DNA of 33,787 nucleotides from Bacillota bacterium (lineage in GTDB: Bacteria > Bacillota > Limnochordia > DTU087), in the NCBI GenBank assembly GCA_012727675.1, contig JAAYGR010000048.1:1-33787 (forward strand), read 5' to 3'. Under the pieces are notes generated by a model, which saw nothing but the letters and a program-made list of their open reading frames with translations, did no database searches and was not told the DNA's origin. The position numbers were made by a program, and so were the translations under genes. Of the stretch, positions 17,951 to 26,514 are shown in pieces. Position 1 is the first letter of the stretch, and the number at the start of each line of letters is the position of its first letter.

Positions 17951-18412
17951 ATAGAAGGTGGTCTATCATAGAACAGTAGAAAGCTATAGATACTTGGTTG
18001 TCGCCAGGGCACAGGTGGCTTTAGAGACACTGATCCAGGCTGACACTCAAGATCTTACTTCGCTGCAGCAGATAAATTTCCCTGCATTTCGTAGAAGATA
18101 TATTATGCGAAGTGGATGGATGGGTTTTCTGGGGTATTCCTAGACTCCGGCATAAGTTGCGCCTACAGTCCTCCTAATAGGCCTTAATATGCGTCTCTCT
18201 GAGTAGTCTGCTGACTTTTCCACTCGGATTACTCCCTTTTGCTGTGTTCGGTCGGTGCTTCGTATTCAATCTATTGGCTCTGTAAGCTCCTGCAGTTCTA
18301 AGACCAAGACACACACCCTAATTTAGGATGTCCAGCATTGCAACTAGAGCGGATTGTCTACGGAGCGTTTTGGAAATGAGTGGAGTTGAAAGCTCACCCT
18401 TCTCCGTCGCCA

Positions 18413-18793
18413 CTAGTTACGACAGACGATTACCGACGGTATCATAAGTCTCTGTCCCGGCTGCAGGTTTACTGACTCTAGCTGGTTAAGTTTCTTGATC
18501 TCATAAATAGTCTTCCGGGGATCGGTGCCCGGCCTTGCCCTCCGGGCAATGTCCCAGAGTGTATCTCCTTGGCGGACTACCACCGTTTCATAACTGGACT
18601 CAGGCATGCTGTGGGATACTAGCCCGGCAGTGACATTTAGCCCAATCAAAACAGCTGTGAGGACTATCAGAAAGATGCCTGAGAGTTTGATACGTCGAGA
18701 TATGCCCGTACGTATCTTAGCTGCTGTCCGACTGTAACTCCTCTGAGCCTCACTTGTTATCCTGCTTGACGATGATCGTATCATGTGAGCCAA
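18413..18793 (-). CDS. LysM-domain membrane-anchored protein, YneA-like SOS cell-division suppressor
   Basis: One TM segment (LSGIFLIVLTAVLIGLNVTAG) plus LysM (VVVRQGDTLWDIARRARPG...LNQLESVNLQPGQRLMIP); divergent from lexA; TTG start after AGGAGG. Confidence 0.78.
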   Translation of the reverse strand: MAHMIRSSSSRITSEAQRSYSRTAAKIRTGISRRIKLSGIFLIVLTAVLIGLNVTAGLVSHSMPESSYETVVVRQGDTLWDIARRARPGTDPRKTIYEIKKLNQLESVNLQPGQRLMIPSVIVCRN

Positions 18794-18868
18794 TATCGGG
18801 CACCTCCTAAAGGACTGTCGAGAGAACAGATGTCCGCAACGAACATGTGTGCTATTTATACCTTACCA

Positions 18869-18882
18869 CGAACAACTGTTTC
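18869..18882. promoter_or_regulatory. LexA (SOS) box, yneA-like side
   Basis: CGAACAACTGTTTC, near the Gram-positive consensus CGAAC-N4-GTTYG/C; lies between TTGACC and TAAGGT of a candidate minus-strand promoter. Confidence 0.8.
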
Positions 18883-18908
18883 GGTCAAGACAAAAAACTG
18901 TCTAAATA

Positions 18909-18922
18909 CGAACGGGCGTTTG
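18909..18922. promoter_or_regulatory. LexA (SOS) box, lexA side
   Basis: CGAACGGGCGTTTG; overlaps the lexA -35. Confidence 0.82.
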
Positions 18923-18949
18923 CAAAGCCGCTAATCCCTGTGTTATAAT
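18920..18949 (+). promoter_or_regulatory. lexA promoter
   Basis: TTGCAA - 18 nt - TATAAT. Confidence 0.7.
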
Positions 18950-19008
18950 GGAAAAGACTAATCTAGGAACGGAGTTTTCATGTAACAGCCTTGGGAGGGG
19001 GCCAGCTG

Positions 19009-19632
19009 ATGCGAGAGCTCACGGAGCGACAGAGGGAAGTGCTGGAATTCATCAAGGAACAGGTGCGGGAGAAGGGATATCCCCCATCTGTTCGGGAAAT
19101 AGGAGAGGCTGTAGGGCTGCGGAGTAGTTCTACGGTGCACGGCCATCTTCGGCGGTTGGAAAGCAAGGGATATATTCGACGGGATCCCACCAAACCCCGG
19201 GCCATAGAGGTTATCTGTGATGATGAGCCCGAGGCGAGTCCCATCATGATGAAGGAATTAGTCTCTGTTCCGCTGGTGGGGAGTGTTACAGCCGGACAGC
19301 CTATTCTAGCTGTAGAGAACATAGAGGACTATGTCCCTCTTCCCAGGGACTTTGCGTCAGATGAGGCGACCTTCATGTTGCGGGTCAAAGGAGACAGCAT
19401 GATGGATGCAGGAATTTTAGACGGTGACTATGTGGTAGTGCGGCAGCAGCCAGATGCCACCAACGGAGACATTGTAGTGGCACTCTTAGAGGATGAAGCT
19501 ACTGTGAAGCGTTTCTATCGAGAAGCTGATCACGTACGGCTGCAGCCCGAGAATCCCCACTATGATCCCATCATCACTACCGATGTGCAAATCTTGGGGA
19601 AAGTCATCGGAGTCTTGCGGAGGCTCCACTGA
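19009..19632 (+). CDS. lexA: LexA SOS repressor
   Basis: ORF 18991..19632, start ATG 19009; [15 protein letters not shown]...[24 protein letters not shown], cleavage-site [14 protein letters not shown] (Ser), EATVKRF (Lys). Confidence 0.95.
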   Translation: MRELTERQREVLEFIKEQVREKGYPPSVREIGEAVGLRSSSTVHGHLRRLESKGYIRRDPTKPRAIEVICDDEPEASPIMMKELVSVPLVGSVTAGQPILAVENIEDYVPLPRDFASDEATFMLRVKGDSMMDAGILDGDYVVVRQQPDATNGDIVVALLEDEATVKRFYREADHVRLQPENPHYDPIITTDVQILGKVIGVLRRLH

Positions 19633-19739
19633 AAGCTTGGAGAAATGCCCTCGGCACGGAAGCAAGGGGACCAAATCCGATTGAGTTCCAGGCTCTCACC
19701 GGCCCCCTGCTTCCCCGGTCGAGCGGTTCATGAGTAAAC

Positions 19740-20114
19740 CTATGAGGCCGAGTTTTCGTATTCTTCCTTAGTGATGAAAGTGCCCGATTCCAGCTGCTTG
19801 TTGACGACCCTATACGCTCCATCGAATTCTAGGCGCAGCTGCATTCGGTTAAAGCACCTATTACCCACTATCGTCTTATTAATGAACATTTGATATCCTT
19901 GGCCGCCTGCTTCCTCTCGCTGGATTTCCGATGATTTGCGCAGGCGCAAAGCTAGCTTTTCCCCGCATTTATTGCACTGAACGTAGACCCATACGGCATC
20001 CCTGGTAACCTCTACCCCCGGCTGCCGTGGAGTCTGAGCCGCAGATGTCAATTTGCCCATCAGTTTCGCCAGTAAGCCCAATCCTAAACCTCCATAGCCC
20101 TTTCTGTTTGCCAT
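19740..20114 (-). CDS. Hypothetical protein with CxxC (CNKCGE) motif
   Basis: 124-aa ORF; overlaps the end of the upstream ORF; alternative TTG start after an internal GGAGG is possible. Confidence 0.55.
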   Translation of the reverse strand: MANRKGYGGLGLGLLAKLMGKLTSAAQTPRQPGVEVTRDAVWVYVQCNKCGEKLALRLRKSSEIQREEAGGQGYQMFINKTIVGNRCFNRMQLRLEFDGAYRVVNKQLESGTFITKEEYENSAS

Positions 20115-20479
20115 TCCCCGGACTCAACTGCCAGAGTGCCCGATGTTCTGAGCACCTGCATCTGCTCTGAAGTCATTCCCAGAAGTGTGAAGAACATTTC
20201 CAGTGCCTGTTCTGTTCCCCGGAGCTGGGGATCAACACTATCTTGGGTACCAAAAAGAGGTAGTTTGGCATACTCCGCCGCCGCGGTCTGGAACGCCAAA
20301 TCTACCCCTTTTGCTTCTACTAGCTCCATTAACTGACTGTATTTCTCTCGTCGGCTTTCAGCTTGCACCTTCCAGAAGTCGGGGTTGGATGTCAAGCTGC
20401 TGGCCAGAAGATCTTGCTTGGCTAGGCGCTTGAACTTCTTCAACCCCCTGAGTACATCATCTTTGGCTACTTGTATCAT
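20084..20479 (-). CDS. Hypothetical protein
   Basis: ORF 20084..20503; likely start ATG 20479 (MIQVAKDDVLRG...) after GGGGG; same-strand neighbour overlap. Confidence 0.5.
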   Translation of the reverse strand: MIQVAKDDVLRGLKKFKRLAKQDLLASSLTSNPDFWKVQAESRREKYSQLMELVEAKGVDLAFQTAAAEYAKLPLFGTQDSVDPQLRGTEQALEMFFTLLGMTSEQMQVLRTSGTLAVESGEWQTERAMEV

Positions 20480-20631
20480 TGCGCATCCCCCCTCAATTGC
20501 CATCGCTTACTTAATTACTTCTACCCGACCATAGCAAATCCTCTCACGGTGAGGAGCAAATCCCAGCTTACTGGAAACCTCAAAGAAATTTGGGCGATGG
20601 TAGCTCAAGTAAGTAGCATATTCAGTACTAT

Positions 20632-20680
20632 AACCTATGCCGCGACTGCGGGGAAAAGTAACCTAACATTAGCATAGGTT
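20632..20680. repeat. Inverted repeat with nested hairpin upstream of the hypothetical gene pair
   Basis: AACCTATGC (20632-20640) and GCATAGGTT (20672-20680) enclosing CCGC-gact-GCGG; extra AACCTA at 20660-20665. Confidence 0.65.
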
Positions 20681-20765
20681 TGGTTTGTGGGTAATATGTA
20701 CCCAGAAATCTTTCTTGGAAAACCTTATTCTTTGGACGGGCTCTCGGCACAGATCAGCCCCTGGA

Positions 20766-21425
20766 CTAGAAGGCACCGTGGCGCTTAAGCTCACGGACTG
20801 CCTGAGGAGCTTGAAGATAATGATAGATGGCCATCAAGTACTGCTGCTTTTCTTTATAGGCAGCACTTAGAAGCAGATGGGTATACTGGTTTTCCCGGTC
20901 TATTTTCAGTGCTTGCTCTAGATGATGTAGAGCCCGGTCAATATCTCCCGCTTGGGCATAGGTAAAGGCACAGAAATTCCGGGTCCAGACATTGTTAGGA
21001 TCTAAACTGATGATCCGTTCAAAATAGCCGGTTGATTGCTCAAAATCCCCAAAGGCATAGCTGCCAAAGGCGGCACAATTAAGGAGCAGCACATCATCTG
21101 GGGAATGGCGCAGCTGATTCAGTTTGTCCAGGACAAAGCCAGCGATTTCCTCTCGATATGCCTTATCTCCAGCGATGGAGAGTTCATCCGCTGCCTGTGC
21201 AAGCAAACCCATATTGGCGTAGGCGATTCCCCTCAGCAGACGACTCTCTGCTTTGTCGCTTTCCTTGTTTTCTTCAATGACCTTTGCCCAATCTATCCCC
21301 TGATCTTGAAGCTTGTCCTCTGCATAGACCCTATCAGACAGCACTATGCCTGCTGCAACAAGACAGCAGATGAGCGCCATCAAAGATATATCTGCAATAA
21401 ACTGACGCCAGTTATGCTTTTTCAT
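20766..21425 (-). CDS. TPR-repeat protein with N-terminal transmembrane segment
   Basis: N-terminal hydrophobic helix, then TPR-like repeats (NNVWTRNFCAFTYAQAGDIDRALHHLEQALKIDRENQYTHLLLSAAYKEKQQYLMAIYHYLQA). Confidence 0.7.
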   Translation of the reverse strand: MKKHNWRQFIADISLMALICCLVAAGIVLSDRVYAEDKLQDQGIDWAKVIEENKESDKAESRLLRGIAYANMGLLAQAADELSIAGDKAYREEIAGFVLDKLNQLRHSPDDVLLLNCAAFGSYAFGDFEQSTGYFERIISLDPNNVWTRNFCAFTYAQAGDIDRALHHLEQALKIDRENQYTHLLLSAAYKEKQQYLMAIYHYLQAPQAVRELKRHGAF

Positions 21426-21724
21426 AGCTCCACTCCCCCTACACCCCCGAGTAAACGTAACCCTAATACCACTGTCTGTATCGCTATCGAGGCCTTAAAT
21501 ACCCAAATAGCCAACCTGATAAGCGCCGCCAGCAGCCTCAAGCTTCGGTTTTTTCCACCTTCTTGGGATAGAGCTGACCTAGAGAAGCTTTCCCATACCC
21601 AAAGATATATACCAATACCCAAGAAGGCCAATATTCCACTTGCTAGAGCCGTGGGCAGCACAACTGTACCAAGAAGCATGATCATCCCCCAGGCAGAATA
21701 TGCGGCTGCTGCACCAGGGGGCAC
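21422..21724 (-). CDS. Small hypothetical membrane protein
   Basis: 100 aa with three hydrophobic segments; ATGA overlap with the TPR gene. Confidence 0.55.
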   Translation of the reverse strand: MPPGAAAAYSAWGMIMLLGTVVLPTALASGILAFLGIGIYLWVWESFSRSALSQEGGKNRSLRLLAALIRLAIWVFKASIAIQTVVLGLRLLGGVGGVEL

Positions 21725-21733
21725 TATCTCAAG

Positions 21734-22498
21734 CTAGTCCAAATTCCAACTGGCCAATTCCTCCAAGAACTCTTCATGAGTCAGCCGGAATCGGACCGGT
21801 GTTATGGAAATCCAACCATCCTTAACTGCCTTGGTGTCTGAATCCGGGCCTTCATCCATATCAACGGCTTCCCCCGTCAACCAAAAGTAGGGCCTGCCCC
21901 AAGGATCCTTTCGCTTTTCTACAAAGTCTCGGTATCTGCGAATTCCCACCCGCGTAATCTTAATTCCCTTCATCTCTTCTGCCGGCAGTCGCGGCAGATT
22001 GATATTTAGCAACGTGTCCTCCGGAAGGCCCTTCTCTCCAATTGCTTGGGCAGTTCGAGCTGCCACTTCTACTGCTTTATCCAAGCCCAGCCATTCTTCA
22101 GAGTGATCAGCTATCGAAACTGCTATGGCGGGAACACCCATGATCAGTCCTTCCACTGCCGCTGACACTGTACCGGAATACAGGACATCGGTACCTAAAT
22201 TGGGACCGGCATTTACCCCCGAAACTACCAACTGGGGCCGCTGTTCCAGCAGTACCTCTACCCCCAGTTTTACGCAATCGGCTGGGGTACCATCCAGCTG
22301 AAAAGCCTGAACGGCACCGGGAATTCCAGTTATCTCAATGGCCCGCAGGGGTCGATGCATTGTTACAGCATGTCCCGTCCCACTGCGTTCCTGGTCTGGT
22401 GCTACAACGCTCACGTTTCCAACTTCACTTAGGACCTTGACCAGTTCCCGCAGTCCCCTTGATCTGATTCCATCATCATTGGTCACGAGAATGTTCAC
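21734..22498 (-). CDS. surE: 5'/3'-nucleotidase SurE
   Basis: ORF 21734..22522; start probably GTG 22498 (NILVTNDDGIRSRGL); VAPDQERSGTGHAVT, VSGVNAGPNLGTDVLYSGTVSAAVEG. Confidence 0.94.
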   Translation of the reverse strand: MNILVTNDDGIRSRGLRELVKVLSEVGNVSVVAPDQERSGTGHAVTMHRPLRAIEITGIPGAVQAFQLDGTPADCVKLGVEVLLEQRPQLVVSGVNAGPNLGTDVLYSGTVSAAVEGLIMGVPAIAVSIADHSEEWLGLDKAVEVAARTAQAIGEKGLPEDTLLNINLPRLPAEEMKGIKITRVGIRRYRDFVEKRKDPWGRPYFWLTGEAVDMDEGPDSDTKAVKDGWISITPVRFRLTHEEFLEELASWNLD

Positions 22499-22512
22499 CG
22501 TTCGGCCTCCTA

Positions 22513-23166
22513 CTACTGCCAAGTAATCTCTTTTACCTCAGGTAGAGCAGATAATTCCTGCATCAGCACTTCCAGGCGAAGGGTATGGGGAGTTTCTACT
22601 TTCATTTCTACGTAGCATTCCCCATCATCGGTTGTATCTACTTTCATAGTGCGGATGTTAACCCGCCTTTGTCCCAGCAGTGCAGCTATAGCTGCCAGCT
22701 GGCCGGGTCTATCGGCAATATGCATCCGCAGGGAACGTTCCTCGTGGGGAAGCAGGTACCTCTCCAACCTGTTGACCAAGGTCAAGACTGCAAGGATGGT
22801 GGTTACAACCGCGCCTAAGTAAAATCCAGCCCCAAGGGCAAGGCCGATACCGGCTACAACCCAAAGACTGGCTGCCGTGGTAAGACCTTTAATACTGGTA
22901 CCTTCCCTGAGAATAGTACCAGCACCGAGAAAACCGATACCGCTTACCACCTGGGCTGCAAGTCTGGCAGGATCCCGGGTTGTGCCTACCCCGGACTGCT
23001 CAAAGCCGTAGATGGAAATCAACATAATCAAGGTTGAACCTAAGCAAACAAGGATTTGAGTGCGAAATCCAGCAGCTCTGCCGTGGATCTCCCGCTCAAG
23101 GCCAATTAAGCCTCCAGCAGCAACTGCTAGAATCAGTCTTAGAACAATCTCCAATTGGGTCAGCAC
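22513..23166 (-). CDS. MgtC/SapB family membrane protein with C-terminal ACT-like domain
   Basis: LILAVAAGGLIGLEREIHGRAAGFRTQILVCLGSTLIM, SGIGFLGAGTILREG; C-terminal MHIADRPGQLAAIAALLGQRRVNIRTMKVD. Confidence 0.88.
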   Translation of the reverse strand: MLTQLEIVLRLILAVAAGGLIGLEREIHGRAAGFRTQILVCLGSTLIMLISIYGFEQSGVGTTRDPARLAAQVVSGIGFLGAGTILREGTSIKGLTTAASLWVVAGIGLALGAGFYLGAVVTTILAVLTLVNRLERYLLPHEERSLRMHIADRPGQLAAIAALLGQRRVNIRTMKVDTTDDGECYVEMKVETPHTLRLEVLMQELSALPEVKEITWQ

Positions 23167-23238
23167 CTAACTGCACCTCCACCGCTCTCAGCTCCCCAAG
23201 GTATTCAAACCTGAACCGGGATGAAGGGATTTAGGCTC

Positions 23239-23601
23239 TCAGCTTAGTTTGGTGTGGCAGTTGGGACAAAATTCACTCTCAGCATCCACTGCAGCAAAGC
23301 AGCGATAGCAATCCCGCTTTAATGCACCTTTACAGTGGGGACAAAAGGCCAGCCAATCGAGGGCTTTCTTCTTGCAGTAGGGGCAGATGCGCATGGCACC
23401 TTTCGGTCGAACCAGCAGATATATGATCAAGACGATCCCGGTGCCAAGGGGTCCCAGCGGTCCAAGAAAAAAAAGACCAACTAGAAGTGCGGTAGCGGCC
23501 CATAGAATGGGGTTAGCATCTCGTCCCTTAGCATCATTGTAAGTCCAATATGCAACAGGGCCAGCAAAAACCAGGTTTATGGCCAGAGCTGTCCAACTCA
23601 T
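23239..23601 (-). CDS. Zinc-ribbon membrane protein (hypothetical)
   Basis: Two hydrophobic segments followed by CPYCKKKALDWLAFCPHC and CYRCFAAVDAESEFCPNC. Confidence 0.65.
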   Translation of the reverse strand: MSWTALAINLVFAGPVAYWTYNDAKGRDANPILWAATALLVGLFFLGPLGPLGTGIVLIIYLLVRPKGAMRICPYCKKKALDWLAFCPHCKGALKRDCYRCFAAVDAESEFCPNCHTKLS

Positions 23602-23766
23602 GAATACGGCGCTGTTTTCCAGAGCAACCCTTTAGACGCGCCTTCTCCCCTTTCATAATAGACATTGGGCCTTCACCTAAAAACTAAGGAAGTCCATGTT
23701 GCCAGTATTTCGTCAGACAGCCCAAGAACCCCTGCCCTTCAAATGTCACGGTTTTTGCCAGTGCCG

Positions 23767-24417
23767 CTACAGGTGTCTTCCGATCTTGGCCTTGATTCGG
23801 CAAAGGGCGTTATCGATGGACTTGGTATGGGTACCCAACTCTTCAGCCATCTCTTTGTAAGACAGCCCGTTAATATAAAGCCTAAAAACCTTATACTCAA
23901 AATCACTCAGTACTTCTTTTATGTAGCGTTGAGTATGCTGAAGCCTTTCCCGATCGATAACCAGCGCCTCTGGGTCATCTACCCTGTTGTTGGAGAGAAC
24001 CTCCATCAGTGTTCGATCTCCCTCGGCATCATAAATGGGCTTGTGTAATGATGTGTACGAGTTCAGGGGGATATGCTTCTGCCTGGTAGTGCCCTTGATG
24101 GCACTGATGATATTGCGGGTGATACACAGCTTAGCGAAGGACCAGAAAGATGAGGAGCCTGGAGTAAAATCACGGATTGCCTTGTAGAGCCCGATCATCC
24201 CCTCTTGCAAGAGATCATCATCTTCGGCCCCCTGCAAGAAGTAGGGTCTGGTCCATATGTAAACCAGCTTCTGATACTTGTACAACAAGTAATCTACTGC
24301 ATCCTGACGACCAGCCTGGGCTTGCTTTACGATGTCTTCATCGGGCAAATCCCGGAAGGCCTTGAACCCATCAAAATGATGGTTGAGCGGCAATGCACTA
24401 CCCATGGACATGACCAC
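23767..24417 (-). CDS. sigH: RNA polymerase sporulation sigma factor SigH
   Basis: DEDIVKQAQAGRQDAVDYLLYKYQKLVYIWTRPYFLQGAEDDDLLQEGMIGLYKAIRDF; C-terminal LSDFEYKVFRLYINGLSYKEMAEELGTHTKSIDNALCRIKAKI. Confidence 0.9.
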   Translation of the reverse strand: MVMSMGSALPLNHHFDGFKAFRDLPDEDIVKQAQAGRQDAVDYLLYKYQKLVYIWTRPYFLQGAEDDDLLQEGMIGLYKAIRDFTPGSSSFWSFAKLCITRNIISAIKGTTRQKHIPLNSYTSLHKPIYDAEGDRTLMEVLSNNRVDDPEALVIDRERLQHTQRYIKEVLSDFEYKVFRLYINGLSYKEMAEELGTHTKSIDNALCRIKAKIGRHL

Positions 24418-24519
24418 TCCTTTGGCTCAAGAAAAAGAATGCTATGTTATCAATATCTACCAAATTGTACAATTCAACACAAGTACGTCAAATCCTTCAA
24501 TCCGGCCGGAAAACGAAAT

Positions 24520-24565
24520 ATGCCCTTGCCGCCTCGTTCATCAGAACGCAGAACGGTAAGGGCAT
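24520..24565. repeat. Nested inverted repeat between speD and sigH
   Basis: ATGCCCTTgCCGcctCGTTCatcaGAACGcagaaCGGtAAGGGCAT; no adjacent T-run. Confidence 0.7.
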
Positions 24566-24623
24566 GTCATGGACAACTACTCTCTTTGGAGTAACACATA
24601 TAACTCCAGCTTCGCCTCCTTTG

Positions 24624-25007
24624 TTAGGTGGCTTGCGGACTCTTCACCAACCCTTGCTTCATCACGCCCCTCTTCACCTCAGAGGAGTCTGTATCCTTGG
24701 CCTTAAAGTGCTCGAGCATGTAGTTCAGCGCATTCCAGGGGTCAACTGTATGTCCGCATGTAAATACATCAATGGCTGCATACTCGTATTCCGGCCATGT
24801 GTGAATAGCAAGGTGTGATTCAGAGATCACCACAACACCACTTACTCCTTGGGGCGCAAATTTGTGAAATGCAACTTCCCGCACTTCAGCCCCAGCATGC
24901 AGCGCCGCCTGTACCATGATATTTTCGACTTGATCTTTGTCGTCCAATACCTTAGGATCACATCCATATGCTTCGCACAGGACGTGACGACCCAAAGCAT
25001 TCTTCAT
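24624..25007 (-). CDS. speD: S-adenosylmethionine decarboxylase proenzyme
   Basis: ORF 24624..25109, start ATG 25007 (MKNALGRHVLCEAYGCD); processing-site region VISESHLAIHTWPEYEYAAIDVFTCG. Confidence 0.93.
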   Translation of the reverse strand: MKNALGRHVLCEAYGCDPKVLDDKDQVENIMVQAALHAGAEVREVAFHKFAPQGVSGVVVISESHLAIHTWPEYEYAAIDVFTCGHTVDPWNALNYMLEHFKAKDTDSSEVKRGVMKQGLVKSPQAT

Positions 25008-25131
25008 TCCATTCCCAGCCCCTTTCCGGTCTCTCCACCCTTCTGTTGATTTGTGGTCTACCACTTTAACAAGAACAATTTTAACAAACCTACCCCGCAA
25101 GTCAAGCACTGCAGTTTGAGCTTACTTCTCT

Positions 25132-26379
25132 TTATGCAGATCCTTCGGTTTTTGCCACAAGGGATTCTACCACCCGCTGAAGAGCAAGCTCCACATGTTC
25201 TTTGCACAGCCCTCCCTGCAAATAGGCTGTATATGGAGCCCGCAGTGGTCCATCGGCACTCAATTCTATGGAGGAGCCCTGAATGAAGGTGCCTCCAGCC
25301 ATAATAACAGGATCTTCATAACCAGGCATGTCCCCCGGCACCGGCTGGACAAAGCTATCTACAGGAGAAGCCGCTTGGATACCCTGACAAAAGGTTAGTA
25401 GTCCTTCCTTTGTTGACATCTCAACAGCCTGAACGATGTCTCCTCTCGGTTCATTCCACCGGGGAGAGACTGGATATCCGAGATCTTCCATGACCTTGGC
25501 CGCAAGAACCGCTCCGGCCAGTGCCTCACCTACTACATGGGGTGCTATCCACAACCCCTGCAGGATCCAGCGATTTAGCCCGAAGGTCGGTCCCAGCCTG
25601 CCCCCTAATCCCGGAGCAGTCATTCGATCCGCAACAGCCTCGATCAGCTGGGCACTACCGACTGCATAGCCGCCCCCTGCCACCAGACCGCCCCCGGGGT
25701 TTTTGATCAGAGAACCGGCTATAAGGTCTGCTCCCACGTGACACGGCTCCTTAGTCTCCACAAATTATCCGTAGCAATTATCCACGAAAATAATGGTCTT
25801 GAGGCTAACTTCTCTGACCAGGGACACTATCTCCCCGATTTCATCAACACTTAGGGCTGGACGCCAGCTGTAGCCCCGGGAGCGTTGAATCAATACCATC
25901 TTGGTTCCAGGGCTGACAGCAGCCAAAATTCCCTCTTTACTCCATCTGCCCCTCTCATCCAGCGGCACCTCTTTATAGGAAATACCCTGCTGCACCAAAC
26001 TGCGGGGTACATCACCTTTTGTGCCGATAACCTGCTGCAGGGTATCATAAGGGGCTCCAATGAGGGATACCAGTTCATCACCTGGCTCGAGTAAAGCGGC
26101 AAGACAAGTGGCAATGGCGTGGGTTCCAGAAACCAGCTGAGGTCGGACAAGGGCTGCTTCCCCGCCAAATACTTGGGCATAGATAGCCTCAATAGTCTCA
26201 CGACCGCTGTCGTTATAACCGTAGCCGGTGCTGCCGGCAAAATGATACTCGCTCACCTGATTGTCTTGAAAAGCCGCCAGTACCCGGGCTTGGTTGGCCA
26301 GCTTAATCCTTTCGATCTCATCCCATTTGGGCCTAATAGCTATCTTGGCGTCATTAATCAACTGCTTAACGGATTGCAT
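25132..26379 (-). pseudogene. ynbB: YnbB-type methionine gamma-lyase/aluminium-resistance family PLP enzyme, interrupted by an in-frame TAA
   Basis: ORFs 25765..26379 and 25132..25761 are in one frame and make one protein: ...TIIFVDNCYG*FVETKEPCHVGADLIAGSLIKNPGGGLVAGGGYAVG... TAA at 25767-25765. Confidence 0.82.
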
Positions 26380-26442
26380 ATCATTCTCCTCATATGGTAT
26401 CGATTATGTATTCTGCTTCTGCTGCTTGCTGTTTTGCTACAA

Positions 26443-26458
26443 AGCCGGTTAACCGGCT
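26443..26458. repeat. Perfect 16-bp palindrome
   Basis: AGCCGGTTAACCGGCT between the dapL-like gene and ynbB. Confidence 0.8.
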
Positions 26459-26514
26459 GAAGCGATGCTTTTCGGGCCTAGCTAGACTATCCCTTGCCTT
26501 CTGAAAATAGCGAA

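Noticed and set aside
17800-18030. Minus-strand ORF with SDKHQ-SDKH-SDKH repeats
   Set aside because: The peptide repeat only reflects the DNA tandem repeat; overlaps the recombinase 5' region without translation signals.
19658-19714. Imperfect inverted repeat GGAAGCAAGGGG / CCCCCTGCTTCC between lexA and the convergent gene
   Set aside because: Probably a bidirectional transcription end; no T-run and a long loop, so not strong enough as terminator or ncRNA call.
21036-21737. 233-aa plus-strand ORF
   Set aside because: Antisense to the TPR and small membrane protein genes, low-complexity unlikely protein; the minus-strand genes are better supported.
25132-25761. Independent second gene downstream of ynbB first half
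   Set aside because: It is in the same frame and carries the missing C-terminal half with the PLP lysine motif, with no clear SD before GTG 25761; an interrupted single gene is the simpler reading.
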